DNA of 64,000 nucleotides, taken from NCBI GenBank assembly GCA_013339895.1, contig JABACO010000015.1, positions 297,838-361,837 of the forward strand. Reading direction: 5' to 3'. Positions 10,917-32,343 of this stretch are shown in pieces. The notes under the pieces were generated by a model. The model saw nothing but the letters and a program-made list of their open reading frames with translations. It searched no databases and was not told the origin of the DNA. The translations under genes and the position numbers were made by a program. Source of the DNA: Ephydatia muelleri (Eukaryota > Porifera > Demospongiae > Spongillida > Spongillidae). Position 1 is the first letter of the stretch. The number at the start of each line of letters is the position of its first letter.

Positions 10917-11177
10917 GGTCACTGAAGCACTACCTCACTGGGAATAGGATTATGCGGGGGCATATAAACTTAATGTTAACATGCCAGTACGGTAAATTCG
11001 GTTATAACACTTGCTCGATGGCTTGCATCGTGCATGCCAGCTAACCCCCCCCCCCCCCCCCCCCCCCTCCCCCCGTAGATGTGGCGGCAAGCAGGTTTCT
11101 ATTTACATTCTGAAAGTGTAATACCAATTCAAACACAATGGTACATCCATGATTGAAAATCTTTCTCTAATAAACAA
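10917..11177. other. Short gap with a C homopolymer
   Basis: A run of about 22 to 26 C residues near 11046-11074 is likely length-variable or an assembly weak point. The rest is the 3' flank of the minus-strand PISD gene. Confidence 0.5.
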
Positions 11178-12733
11178 TCACTCAAGATCTGATTCCATAT
11201 GTGACTGTCCTGCCACCCTACCCAGGGGTTGGCCAAACTGAAGCCGACTGCCCGCAGCCGCACTGAAAGTGAAGGCAGATGGAGCCTCGAAAACAAGCAC
11301 GACAGAAGAACCAAACTCAAAATGACCAAGATGTTGACCCTTCTGAACGGTCACACCATCGATGACTCCCAACTGCTTATCCACATAGCAATGCTTGCAG
11401 TGACCCTCCTGATTGGACTGTAACTCCTGTGAAGGGAGATGACGTCAACAAAAGAGTACCCTCCATTACCTGCATCAAATGAACCTTGTCAAAGTCCATT
11501 TTGATAGATCCAACGTTCAAGGCTCCAACAGCCGTGTAGGAGAAAAAGCCATGCTCCCAATAGCCGGACAAGAGAACACGTTCGTTGAGGGTGAGCAGTC
11601 CTGGCAGTGCCTTCATTGCCCATGGAGCCACTGTCAACAGTTCACCTGCAAGCACATTAATGCATAAAACAGATGATCAGAATGGTACAACACTTGTGGC
11701 TTAGAATCAAAGGCTTAAATGCAGACAAAAAGGTGTAATGCGTGCACACAAGAACCACACCCTCCAGGAATGCACAAAATTCAAAAGGTTAACCCAAAAG
11801 AGCATCAAATAATAAAATATACCACTGAAGTGTCTTTGAAGTGTGGCGGTCCATTCAGCCGGGGAATGAAAATGGTGGTAGTCACCAGGAGACAGGTACA
11901 TAACTACACAGAACAGCTCATTTCCTTTCCTTGGACAGCTCTTCATGGCAGGCAGCTCCAAATCCTCATCCATATTTGAGAAAAACTTGGCTCTTGACGG
12001 CTGAACCCTGAAGTTCTCAGCCCCATTCTTATGCTTCACACGATCAATAAACTCCAACTCCTCACTGTCGCATACTCCAGGTCCTAGGAACTCGTCCAGC
12101 GAATACGTGATTCCTTTCACTTCCTTCACTAGACCGTCTTCTATCCGCCCTACATAAATCACAGTACCGTCTGCGGGGGACACCTATACAGTAGTGATGA
12201 CAGACGATAACCAACCTACTTAGAAACATACGAGGATAAACAAACCAGTGGATGATCGGCGTTGATAGGTCTAGCCTCTTCCTTTAACGTTCTTGTGAAC
12301 AGACTCAACAGGCTCGTGTATTGGTTGATGTCTTCCTCCACTGCTTCCTCCATTTTGCAGCCGAACATCCTTACGTAAGAGCCGAGGACCATCCGCTTCA
12401 TTAGAGGGGAGAGTGGTCTAGCCGCGAGTTTGCCCACTGTCTTCGACAGTACGCGGGAAGGTAGTTTACGATGGAGGTACATCTAAAACAAACAGTACGT
12501 TAAAAAGGATAACAACACATAAAACGACCAGTAAAGCGTACCTGCAAGGTCCTTAGCAGCGGTAACTGGTGATATATCAAGGAATTGAAACCGGTTACAA
12601 CAATGACAGCGCACACGTGTAGAAAAAGGCACAGTGTGTAGCAATGCCATATTAATCGCTCTTGCAACCATTTCAAAACGTTTATCTGTGCCCTCTGTGC
12701 ACTGCTTAGGCGCGCAGCCCACTTCGATTGCAT
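11178..12733 (-). CDS. PISD: Phosphatidylserine decarboxylase, variant FGSS cleavage motif
   Basis: Five exons (12733-12542, 12482-12246, 12183-11823, 11645-11485, 11426-11178) give 399 residues in consistent phase. The N-terminus is short with one hydrophobic segment ([15 protein letters not shown]), fitting an inner mitochondrial membrane anchor. Catalytic blocks are [11 protein letters not shown] (Asp) and [13 protein letters not shown] (His). Self-cleavage to the pyruvoyl enzyme normally occurs at LGST; here the site reads [13 protein letters not shown], so the serine is kept but L and T are replaced. It converts phosphatidylserine to phosphatidylethanolamine. It carries about 50 extra residues between VKGITYSL and MYLSPGDY relative to its plus-strand paralogue. 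Exon 2 (237 bases) and the following junction phases match the paralogue, showing a duplication. Confidence 0.93.
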
Positions 12734-13142
12734 CCCCTCCCTTCTATTTAGTGGTCACGTGATTAGGTGTAAATATACAATATTGAAGTAATTACATCAT
12801 TACATGAGCATCGTTATGTTTCATCATACTTGTCTTGCATTGTAATAATCACGCGATACTCACATGGTGACATCACAACTACTAATAGGAACCTTCTTTC
12901 CAGCACACTAGTCTCGACAGAGAAGCAAGCACGTCACAAGCACGTAGCCCCCTACTCGTGGTTAACACGTTGCAAGGACCTCGCAAACTCTCAATTGTGG
13001 AGGGATACGGACTTTCACGTGATTACGTTGATACGGCTACAGTACCCAGTGCACCATGATGCAGATGGTATCCCTCGTTGTCAGATACAGCAGCAGCAGA
13101 GTGCCAGTCGGGTAGGTCGAGCTGTCACTTGTCGACACATTT
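12734..13142. promoter_or_regulatory. Shared 409-base interval between the two divergent PISD genes
   Basis: Start codons of the two paralogues face away from each other at 12733 and 13143. No other gene fits in between, so this must hold both promoters. Confidence 0.6.
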
Positions 13143-14400
13143 ATGCCTTTCCCCCCAATTAGACTTGTGTCGAGGCGTTACTACGCACCTAGAAGCTTAT
13201 CGGCAGGGTGGAAGTGGTTTGGCATACCTACAAGCCTCGGTGTGGCGTGCATTGCACTGGTGAAGCTTCAGAGAACGTTACGTGGATCGGCGAATGGAGA
13301 CAAGCTAGAAGAGTCGAGCACGTGGCAAGTAGGTCATGGCTTTACTGTGTACATGTTCAGACAGGCACCATCTACAGCGTTCTTTGTTCCGACAACTCTC
13401 AACTCGCGCGCTGTCTCGTACGTGGGGCGCTCTAGCACGTCAAGAGATACCAACATGGCTGCGAAAGCCTCTTCTTGGCTTCTACGTGTGGGCCTTCGGT
13501 TGTAAAATGGAGGAAGCGGAACAGCCTGACTTAGTCGCATATAGTAGTCTGACGGAGCTGTTCACACGAAAGTTGAAGACCAAAGCAAGACTAATTGCTA
13601 AAGAGTGCCAATTGGTGCGTGAACGCTTCCCAATGCATGTATTTATTTACGCAATTCCTAGTCAGGTTTCACCAGTAGATGGAACAGTATTGCACGTGGG
13701 CCAAGTCACCAATGGAACCTTAGAGCAAGTGAAGGGAGTGACTTTCAGCCTCACCAAGTTCTTTGGCGAAGATGGTGAAGTTGATGATCAAGACTTGCAC
13801 CATATCATCCTGTACTTGTCACCCGGTGATTACCATCACTTCCACTCACCTGCTGACTGGAATGCACAAGTCCGAAGGCACATCTATGGTAATCGAATGT
13901 CCCCAATTAATGCCTACCCTGACCTGTGTGTGAACTTCAGGTGAACTGCTCCCGGTGGCACCCTGGGCAGCGCGCACCATGCCTGCGCTATTTGCTATCA
14001 ACGAGAGGGTCCTTATATCAGGCACATGGGAACATGGGTTATTCTCCATGGTTGCTGTTGGAGCATTCAATGTGGGGTCGATCAGTTTAGAACATGACAA
14101 GGTAAGGCTTCCAGAGCAATGCATTGTGTTTATGCAAAGTGTTTGTTCTTCTAGGAGCTGGTAACCAACACAAAGGGTGTGTACCAGATGGGCCGCTGGT
14201 CTGAGAAGGCTTTGGGCCAAGATGGATTGACCTTCAGGAAGGGCGACCGTGTAGGCAACTTCAACCTGGGTTCAACTGTAGTACTTGTTTTCCGTGCCCC
14301 AAAGAATTTCAGCTTTTTGGTTAATCCTGGCCAGACAGTGAAATATGGCCAATCGTTGGGACAGATAAGCAGCAATACACCCAACTACAAGTGGGGATGA
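13143..14400 (+). CDS. PISD: Phosphatidylserine decarboxylase, canonical LGST motif
   Basis: Five exons (13143-13328, 13378-13614, 13666-13888, 13941-14101, 14155-14400) encode 350 residues. The N-terminus (MPFPPIRLVSRRYYAPRSL) has the arginine-rich look of a mitochondrial presequence, followed by an anchor (IPTSLGVACIALVKL). Then come HWLRR-like EIPTWLRKPLLGFYVWAFG, catalytic [37 protein letters not shown] and the self-cleavage site NLGSTVVLVFRAP, identical in type to human PISD. Exon 2's acceptor was chosen at 13378 because it gives the same 237-base exon and phase as the divergent paralogue. The enzyme makes mitochondrial phosphatidylethanolamine. This copy is the likely housekeeping form. 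Confidence 0.94.
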
Positions 14401-14608
14401 ACTTTTAACAGAGTTGACCAACATATTATATTATATTATATCTGTACACTCTCTACATTTGTACTGTCTTTGTGCCTGTCAGCTGTATCCCTTCACATCC
14501 TTGTTCCATCTGTGATCAATGACATCATGTTTTCTACAAAAGTTTCCTTGTCAAGATCATCAATCTGTTCCATGGAACATTTGAGTTACTCCAAGATATC
14601 CACACAAA

Positions 14609-15227
14609 TCACCAGTCCTGTGCAACACAAGATGGCTTCAGTTCCTAATACTACCATACCTTAGCAGTAGAAAGAATTTCAAATCTGCTGGAAGCTGTAT
14701 TTGATAGATATGACTCCAAGGCTTGTGTCTCCCTTTCCAAACTTGCCAGAAGTCTATTGAAACATAAACCTTATTGATCACAAGCTACTGCCTGCCAATC
14801 CTACCGTCTCTGCTTCTTCAGGTTTCGCTTAACCCCTTTGGAACTCTCCATAGCTTCAGTCAGGAGAGTCCCGACCGTGACCTGAGTCCACAGAAAGATC
14901 AGGCATTAGAGAGAGGATGGAACTAAACTTACCATCTTCTCCCTGGTATCAGCATAGTCATCTATACGGTTGTCCTCGGGTGCTTTCACTAAAGACAGTC
15001 TCTGCATCACACTATAGTTTCCAGTAGTTCAATACAAGCTGACATGAGAATGGTGGGGACACACACACACACACACACACACACCTAGAGGTAAGGTGCT
15101 CTAGCTGGCATTTGGCTACTTCTGCTGTGGAGTCTTTCAAGCAATGGCTGTGATTAGAGCTGGTTATAAAGAGTTAGTGGCACCGCCTCACAACAAACCC
15201 AGTAGCAGCTATCATTGTGTCAGACAT
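14609..15227 (-). CDS. Orphan small coiled-coil protein
   Basis: Six small exons join without a phase error: 15227-15199, 15159-15085, 15011-14933, 14881-14805, 14753-14660, 14617-14609, giving 120 residues. It starts MSDTMIAATGSNHSH and ends ILSTAKDW. The middle and end are heptad-like and charged: EVAKCQLEHLTSSVMQRL, REKMVTVGTLLTEAM, KRNLKKQRRLLASLERETQ. No membrane segment. The layout suits a small subunit of a coiled-coil complex (kinetochore, BLOC/BORC or SNARE-associated), but I cannot name the family. The phase agreement across five introns is the main evidence that it is a real gene. Confidence 0.55.
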
Positions 15228-16084
15228 CAGACGACGCGCAGCAAGCGACGGATGCTCCCATGTGGATGTGACACTACTGGCCACGCTGAATGTCAGAGAA
15301 ACCCCGCCTTTTCCATGCCCACCGCTGTCTGGTTCGCTGTATATATGTGAGTGAAAAAGAAAGTGATAACCGTACTGCATATGGCCTTACTTATAGTCTA
15401 CGGGGCGTCTCTGTTCTGATGATAACGTCTCAGTCGTGGTGCTGTGTTCTTTTACGTCTGTACACTGTTTCGCTGCTTCTTCCTGTTAGATAGACAATCT
15501 TATAGAACACGCCTTTCATAATTATCTCGTGCCATGTAATCACCATTACTAGTATCTGGTTATTGTTTACGATGCATCGCGTTTTGTGTGTCCACGACTC
15601 AGCCTGTTGTTCCAGGTAAGAGCACTTTTATTACGTCATGCGGAATGTGGCGCCAAAACGGTTAATATGGTATTTTGTCTAACCATGATACTAATGATAT
15701 GTAATTTGTTTACATTTAACCATGCTTTGATACCATACATATTGCTACATACTCATTGTGTGTACGTATTCTGATGGGGGTTTTAAAAGAATCACACCAC
15801 TGCTGAGCTGATCAACCCTAACGATGAAGGGCCGTGTTCTTCACAGACAAGTAACACACAGCAGTTGGTGTGCAAGGTGGCTTCTGAGATCTTGATACAG
15901 TCTAATGTAATCCATATCCAAATAAGTCAATTACGAAGCATACGTGTATAAGGTTGTGTTACAGAACTTTGCTAATACAGTATCGATGTACACTGCATTA
16001 CGTCACTGAATGCGACAGCGTCCCAACTTCCCGTTTCAGTACAAGCAGGCGCGCTTCAATTAAAACAACTGTGCCGAGGGGAAA
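15228..16084. other. Intergenic region between divergent genes
   Basis: Lies between the minus-strand coiled-coil gene and the plus-strand C22orf39 homologue. No convincing exon seen; expected to hold both promoters. Confidence 0.4.
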
Positions 16085-16460
16085 ATGGACACCGAGACTC
16101 AGAACACTGACGACACAGAGAAGTGTACGCAGTTGCGTTGTCTAGACTACATGGCAGAGTACAGGCACTGCATATGTAAGTGGAAGCTTTCGAAATCCGA
16201 CGCGCATGTATGTGCATTTTTATTTTATTTTATTTATTTTGATAGCTGCGTTCCACCAATTTCATCAATATTATATCCACGGAAAGTTTGCCACTTGCAA
16301 GGAGCCAAAGGAGCGCATCAAAAATTGCATTAAATGGAAAACTTTTCGGTCCGAAGAAGCAAAGAAACGCTTGCTGAATAGCTTGACTCAGGAACAGAAG
16401 AACATGCACACACCAGACCCCATTTGGACGTACCGGTCCTCTCCCCCTTCTGATTGGTAG
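16085..16460 (+). CDS. C22orf39: C22orf39 / PANTS homologue (UPF0545)
   Basis: Two exons, 16085-16175 and 16246-16460, spliced in phase 1, give 101 residues, close to the human length of about 105. Family features in order: YRHC near residue 26, the histidine/aromatic run FHQFHQYYIHGKFATCKE, then CIKWKTFRSEEAKKRL and the C-terminal PIWTYRSSPPSDW. Cysteines in YRHC, FATC and KNC are spaced as in the family, which resembles small twin-cysteine mitochondrial or synaptic proteins. In vertebrates the protein (PANTS) acts at synapses; a role in an animal with few or no neurons must be more general. Start chosen because it is the only ATG giving the family N-terminus. Confidence 0.85.
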
Positions 16461-16696
16461 AATGTACATAATGACTGCACTCAGTCACATGATACTGATG
16501 ATGGATTGTGCTGGTCACATGACAGTGGTTGGGAATATTAATGTCGTATGATAAATTGTAGCTGATCACATGGTGATCACATGACAGAACAGCATGCAGA
16601 CTGAACTGCAACTGGTACAGGAACAGGACATTGTTGTGCCACATTCCCGTTCTGCAAGAGCATTCTGTAGTCACTGAAGACACCCCAAAATAGCAG

Positions 16697-19170
16697 TTAG
16701 CTCACCTCCAGAAGTAGTACCATGTCTCCGTCCTTCACCCTGAGGTCAGAGTTCAAGAGGTCCACATCTCCAGCACTGTGTGGTCTGGGCACCAGTGATG
16801 TGTGCATGTGTTTTGTGGCTTCATTACAACTCTTTGGCCTGGGGACTTTATGGTTGCTGCCTTGACAAATGTCCTTTTGGACAGACATGTTTTCGGCTGT
16901 CAACTGAACGTTGCCTCCAATTAGAGCCCCTTTTTGCTGAAAAACAAAGTCCATAAGTTGTTTAGCCCATACCTGGTAAGTGTGGCTACCTGGTTAGGTG
17001 TGGCTACCTGATTAGGTGTGGCTACCTGGTTAGGCGTGGCTACCTGGTTAGGTGTGGCTACCTGGTTAGGTGTGGCTACCTGATTAGGCGTGGCTACCTG
17101 GTTAGGTGTGGCTGGTTGCAGTTGTCTGTAACATGTGATGAAGAAGGATTTGTGATTATGGGGAGGAAGATCCTCATTGTGCTTACTTGATGGCACTCTT
17201 AAGGGCTTCAACCCACTTGTATGTATCCTGCTCCTTGCGACAAAAGAAGACAAGACATGTGTTAGGGTCAGAGACCTTGAAGAGCACATTCACTCCCAGA
17301 GTGCTGCCATTTTCCATCTCCACAGAGCTGTTAGCAAGGTGCAAGGCTCCTCTGTACTCATAACTTCTGCTTTCAGGGAGGGAGGTGTCATCAGGGGTGA
17401 GGGAGGTGTCATCAGGGGTAAGGGAGGTGTCATCAAGGGTGAGGAAGGTGTCATCAGGGGTGAAGGAGGTGTCATCAGGGGTAAGGGAGGTGTCATCAAG
17501 GGTGAGGAAGGTGTCATCAGGGGTAAGGGAGGTGTCATCAGGGGTAAGGGAGGTGTCATCAGGGGTAAGGGAGGTGTCATCAGGGGTGAGGGAGGTGTCA
17601 TCAGGGGTGAGGGAGGTGTCATCAGGGGTGAGGGAAGGAGAGAGGTATCACACACGTGTGACACAGAACAGGGCAACTCACTCTACAGGTCCCAGCATGT
17701 TAGGTCTACCATATATCAAAATGTCTGAAAACAGGTACAGTACTCTCTCCTTGGGTCTTCTCCTACATAGCTGTGTGGCAAGGAAGTGTTACACCAGGAC
17801 ACAAGCCTGTGCAAAACCTGCATACACATGCACACCCATACACACCAAGTACACACAAGACATATGCACACATATAATACACACCTTCATCAGTCTGCCT
17901 TCCTTGATGAAGCGTCTGCCAGGGACCAGTATAGTTGGCACTGAATCCCCAGTCAAGCTGTTCTGGATACTCAACATCTTGTGAAAGTTCTCATGTTGAC
18001 GAATGTACTCATTGATGTGTGAACCAATGGCCTCTAATTGCTCAGTAGCAGCTGTGGGAGGGGCCATGGGAGGAGCAATGGGAGGAGCCATTATGTACAT
18101 ACACTTACCCCTCAGCCTAGCGTAGTCTGGATGAGTGTCCTTTGTATGCTTTAGTAGCTTTTCCAGTAACAGTTTGTAACTAGGAGAGATAGCACATTAC
18201 TGATGATGGGTGACCAATTCTGATCTCCTGTGCTACCGTGGTATTCTCTGAATGGGGGTTAGAAGCAGCGCTGCCAGGGTCAGATGACAACACTCAGGTC
18301 TGGCCTCCTGGGCCTTCACAAACAGGTGAAACTCATTGTTCTGTTTCATCCACTTCTGTGTACGAATTAAGTTACTGTCACCTTGCTCTCTCACACAATA
18401 CACATCTACACATGCGTGCACACACATGCACGTACACATACAAACACACACATGCACACACACATACAAACACACACATGCACACACAGATACAAACACA
18501 CACATGCACACACACATACAAACACACACATGCACACACACATACAAACACACCCATGCACACACACATACAAACACACACATGCATACATGCACACACA
18601 CTTGAAGGGTGTCGCTCGCTTCTTGGAAGCCATTAGCGTAGGATGAGTACAGTTTTAAAAATGGCGCCAAGTAGTCAAATGCTTCACCGAGACTGCGCTG
18701 CCGCATGTAGTTAAAAAGTTCTTGGTTTACAGACAAGATTCCTTCGATATTTGAAAAAATGACGTTGCAAACATCCGTAGGAATGATGCTTCCAATTCGA
18801 ATAGGCTTTAAAAAGAGCTAGACGATCGAGTAGGACGAATGGAAACACTGAAGTTAGAAGCAGTTATGGCTCACTGTAACGATAGTGTTGATCTGAGATA
18901 TGTAGTTGTGCTCTGTGTCGAATATCTCTCTCACAATCTTCTGCCTTCGGGTCAGATTTTCGCTTCCCGCTGCATGCGCGGGGCAAGTAGCCCCACCCAC
19001 TCATAGGACGCCATAGCGTACGTGTACGGCCTACCTCTGTGCAGGACGGGATGCAGTCTATAGGAATACGGATGCAACCTGCAGGAGTACGGACTGTAGT
19101 CGCTAGCTGTCGGAGAGAAAGCGAAGCTATCCAATGGGGTGCTGGGGGCGGGGGTGGGTTCCGTCGTCAT
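16697..19170 (-). CDS. Compact DH-PH Rho guanine nucleotide exchange factor
   Basis: Ten exons give about 441 residues in phase: 19170-19035, 18969-18875, 18817-18602, 18355-18237, 18179-18109, 18051-17885, 17770-17682, 17351-17187, 17125-17098, 16936-16697. The DH domain starts with RRQKIVREIFDTEHNYISQI and continues through SNIEGILSVNQELF, FHLFVKAQEARPECC, LLTPIQRIPRYKLLLEKLLK and INEYIRQHENFHKM. The PH domain follows: RFIKEGRLMKLCRRRPKER, LYLFSDILIYG, CRKEQDTYKWVEALKSAI. It should activate a Rho-family GTPase at a membrane. The PH start resembles FGD-type exchange factors, but no FYVE domain follows; the C-terminal 80 residues have no known domain. The 28-base exon before the last abuts a repeated splice donor. 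Confidence 0.88.
16978..17115. repeat. 18-base minisatellite of in-frame splice donors
   Basis: On the minus strand about seven copies of GTAGCCACACCTAACCAG follow the RhoGEF exon 17125-17098. Every copy ends CAG|GTAGCC, a donor-like site, and 18 bases preserve frame (VATPNQ). The last copy is one base short. Confidence 0.9.
17385..17637. repeat. 21-base minisatellite in a RhoGEF intron
   Basis: About 12 units of the form ggtgtcatcaggggtgaggga, starting within about 35 bases of the acceptor of the 17351-17187 exon. Open in several frames on both strands because 21 is a multiple of three. Confidence 0.92.
18410..18600. repeat. CA-rich microsatellite in a RhoGEF intron
   Basis: Compound (cac)acacatgcacacacacata units occupy the intron between exons ending at 18602 and starting at 18355. 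Confidence 0.95.
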
Positions 19171-19376
19171 AGAAACTACAGTCTTAGGAGAACGGTCTGT
19201 GTTTTCAGACAGTAGGCGAACAACGACATCTGAACGTGTGGGACTGTTAGCACGTGAAATCTACAGACACCACGTATTGCCGCCCTGCAGTGTGAAGTGG
19301 CGAAATTGTACTTTTTAGTCACGGAAGATTACGGAGCCACATGGAATAAGTAATATTACTTCAAATAGAGCGCAGT
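19171..19376. promoter_or_regulatory. 206-base shared interval between RhoGEF (-) and PIGT (+)
   Basis: The two start codons face outward, so this short interval must serve as a bidirectional promoter. Confidence 0.55.
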
Positions 19377-22287
19377 ATGGACATGTTGCGTTTCTTGTAC
19401 ATTAGCGCTTGCTTGATGATAGTCAGCAACGCTAACCAGGACCACACGGAGAAGCTGTTTATAAGGCAGCTTCCACAAGGGCGAACGTTGGCACATTTTG
19501 AATTCGTAACAACATGGGATTCGCACCACCTGACGTTCAGCCAAGCAGCCAACGGTACTGTTGCGTGCTATTACTCTCCGCGTCTATTCGTGTACTCGAC
19601 TTGCACATGCACAGTACGTCATTACGGACTGTTCCCGAAGTCCCTGGCAGAAGTGATGAGCCACTATGGGGCGCAGGAGGTCCACCTCACGCTCACACAG
19701 GGAATGTGGAGAAGCAGGTTGTGGGGGTACCCGCCCATCTCCGCACCATTGGGGGCGGAGCTGTGGGCGTGGTTTCTTCCAGGTACCAAGTAAGCCAAGG
19801 GCGGTTAATCACAGATACCATGCGATTGATCTATTCCTCCCTCCCCCCCCCCCCCCCCCCCCCCCCCCCGCTTGTACTGATTTCTTGGGCCAACCTCTCA
19901 GTGCAGGGCACCAGTGGAAAGGGCTGGTTAATGCCATGTCTGGTCTGCTCTGTGCGTCGCTCAACTTCATTGAATCCACGGCAACCTATCAACCACTTCA
20001 TTCCTTTAAACCATGGGGAGCCATTGTTGGTGGGTGTAGTTCTGTGTGCCACCTGGCATTGAATGTCTGGGTTTTGTAGGCAATGTCTCGTCTTCTCGGC
20101 TTCGCTACGCCTCACTCCCTAGAGAAGCTGTTTGTACAGAAAACTTCACCCCTTGGACCAAGTTATTGCCATGTGGTACCAAGGTAATGGAAGTTGAGGT
20201 GTTCAAATATTGCCCCCTCATGCATGTCTTGACAGGCTGGATTAGGGTCACTCCTAGTTCCCTCAGTGATATACGACACAGAATACCATTCTTTGGGTGT
20301 GCATTTCACCTCAGAATGCCTGGTACGCTATAAGGACTAAATATTGTATTTCCTCTTGAGCTTATCATCACTTACCCCTCCTCCCACATCTTCCCTCACC
20401 CCTCTCCACCCACACCATCCCTCACACTCCCTCCTCCCACACCATCCCTCACCCCTCCTCCTATACCATCCCTCACCCCTCCTATACCATCCCTCACCCC
20501 TCCTCCTATACCATCCCTCACCCCTTCTCCTACACCACCCTTCACCCCTCCTCCCACACCATCCCTCACCCCTCCTCCTACACCATCCCTCACACTTTGA
20601 AGAATAACGACTGCTCCCGGCTTGGAGTGCAATTATTGCAATCCCTTACAGTTGTGTTTAGACCTTCATTGAAAAGTGTGTTTGACATTGCAACTGGCCT
20701 CTTAATGATAGCTTCTCTTTTCATTGGGCAGAGTTGACTATGAAATCTCTATTTTCAAAGGCTCTTTCATCGTCGTGTCCTTTGGCTTCAGAGAGCAAGC
20801 TGTCAGTCTGCATCACACCTGACCTTCTGGTAAGGGCGTGATGACCACTGACATGTTTTTTTTACAAAGTGTAGCAGACGTCATCTTATGTAGGCGTCCT
20901 GTCTTTCTCTCGGGCCCACACCCACACGATACCATAGCGATGTGGTGTGTATGATTACATAACCTTTTATAATATGCTAGGATCTGACCACACCCCCTAG
21001 TGTGTGGGAGGAGGTGGAGTTTGGGGGAGTGGTCACAAGGTGGGCTGTGTACGATATTGCAAATCTCACAGTTGGTGGATCGAAGTTTGAGATAGATGCA
21101 CATGTTCGTGTCTCCATTGGTAGGCACTGAAGCTAGGTGATGTACACTGGACTAACACATGCACACATGCACACAGGAATGCCTTGGGCTCCTTCTCTCT
21201 TTGTCCATCGCTTTGTAACAGGTAAGTACCTTGCCACATGGTGTTGATAGCCACTCTTGTCTTCTCCCCTCCTCTCCCCTCCCCCTCCCCTCTCCTCCCT
21301 CTTCCCTCCCCTCCCCTCCCCTCCCCTCCCCTCCCCTCCCCTCCTCTCCTCTCCCCTCCCCCTCCCCTCTCCTCCCTCTTCCCTTCCCTCCCCTTCCCAC
21401 TCTCCTGGGACCACCAGGGGGAAAGCGAGAACACAGGGGTATCATGACGGAGATGACAAATGCTGACAAGACGTCAGTTGATGTCTTGTATCTGACAATG
21501 GTTCCCTGGTTCTGCCGCCTGTTCCTCCACACACTCAAAGTCACTCCAGGTGAAGCAGCAAAACTATGGGTGTCATGGCGACCATATGTTGTGATGTCAT
21601 CCAATAGGATCCCTCCTGTACCAACACTACATACCTGCTAAGGACCGTGTCCGACCTCACACTCTGGAGCTCCTGGTTCGAATCCCGCCCCTCTCCACCA
21701 TCACCATCACCACACAGTTCAGCCCCGCCTACCTCAAATGGACTGAGCATCCATCAGATGCACACCACGGCTTCTACATAAAGTGAGGTCTGGGGACCAT
21801 CCCACTCGTTACTCAATTCTCCTTCAATAGCTCAGCTGTTGCCACAACAGTTATGACATCATGTCCAAACTGCACTATCCCAAGTGGCCTGGGAACTCGA
21901 CACAGGTATTTCACTGGGGCTAAGTGTACATGGTAACAAATGGCAACATTCCTCTCTCCGCATCTCCTTGTCTCTCTCCTCCCCTCTCTCTTCCCTCCCT
22001 ACAGAGAGGTTATGGTCCGCCTCCACACTGAGCCCATCCTGGTCCCCCTCCCAACCCCGGACTTCAGCATGCCATACAATGTCCTGTGCTTTGTGTGTAC
22101 CGTGGTAGCTATTGGCTTTGGGTCCATATTTAACCTCACCACAAGACAGCTGGTGCCTGACATAGCAGCAAACAAGAAGGCATGGACAGTCTTTGGAAGG
22201 ACTGTTGATCGCTCCATCATTGCCAGGGGAGTGCTCCTTCTTGCCATTGCTGGAGTAGCTGCATACACGTATCTTAGCCCAGAATGA
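19377..22287 (+). CDS. PIGT: GPI transamidase component PIG-T
   Basis: Thirteen exons rebuild 559 residues (human 578): 19377-19554, 19615-19782, 19907-20029, 20080-20183, 20236-20322, 20603-20675, 20732-20829, 20981-21119, 21177-21221, 21418-21549, 21608-21782, 21831-21905, 22005-22287. An N-terminal signal peptide ([17 protein letters not shown]) leads to the luminal domain with [39 protein letters not shown] (conserved Cys), [17 protein letters not shown] and [14 protein letters not shown]. The C-terminus has [19 protein letters not shown] and a membrane span, then [23 protein letters not shown] stabilises the ER transamidase that attaches GPI anchors; one conserved cysteine links it to PIG-K. 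Phase agrees at all 12 junctions. Three introns carry pyrimidine-rich arrays just upstream of their acceptors. Confidence 0.95.
19842..19869. repeat. C homopolymer in a PIGT intron
   Basis: About 27 consecutive C residues, 38 bases upstream of the acceptor at 19906. Length is likely unreliable. Confidence 0.9.
20380..20598. repeat. Pyrimidine minisatellite upstream of a PIGT acceptor
   Basis: Units of about 20 to 22 bases (ccctcacccctcctcctata and ccatc variants) end a few bases before the acceptor at 20602, so the array supplies the pyrimidine tract. Confidence 0.9.
21259..21395. repeat. CT-rich simple repeat upstream of a PIGT acceptor
   Basis: Runs of ctcccctcccct occupy the intron between exons ending 21221 and starting 21418. 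It generates long spurious open frames on both strands. Confidence 0.92.
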
Positions 22288-22491
22288 TTCTTATTGTTGC
22301 CTGCCACCTATATGTCTAAATGTATTCATTTTTGTGTAATTTTTAAAAAGGGGTGGGTCACATGACATCATAGCAACATTAAGACTGTGCAAAATGAACA
22401 ACAGACATATGCCAGATAGTTGCCATGGAGCAATTATGCCTCTGCAGTTGAAAGAAATACAAAGAAACAATACAAAAGGGGGCGTGTCTCT

Positions 22492-32343
<9,852 letters not shown>

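Noticed and set aside
21660-21690. tRNA/SINE B-box-like sequence (ggttcgaatccc)
   Set aside because: It lies inside a conserved PIGT exon ([17 protein letters not shown]) and has no A box or cloverleaf; coincidence.
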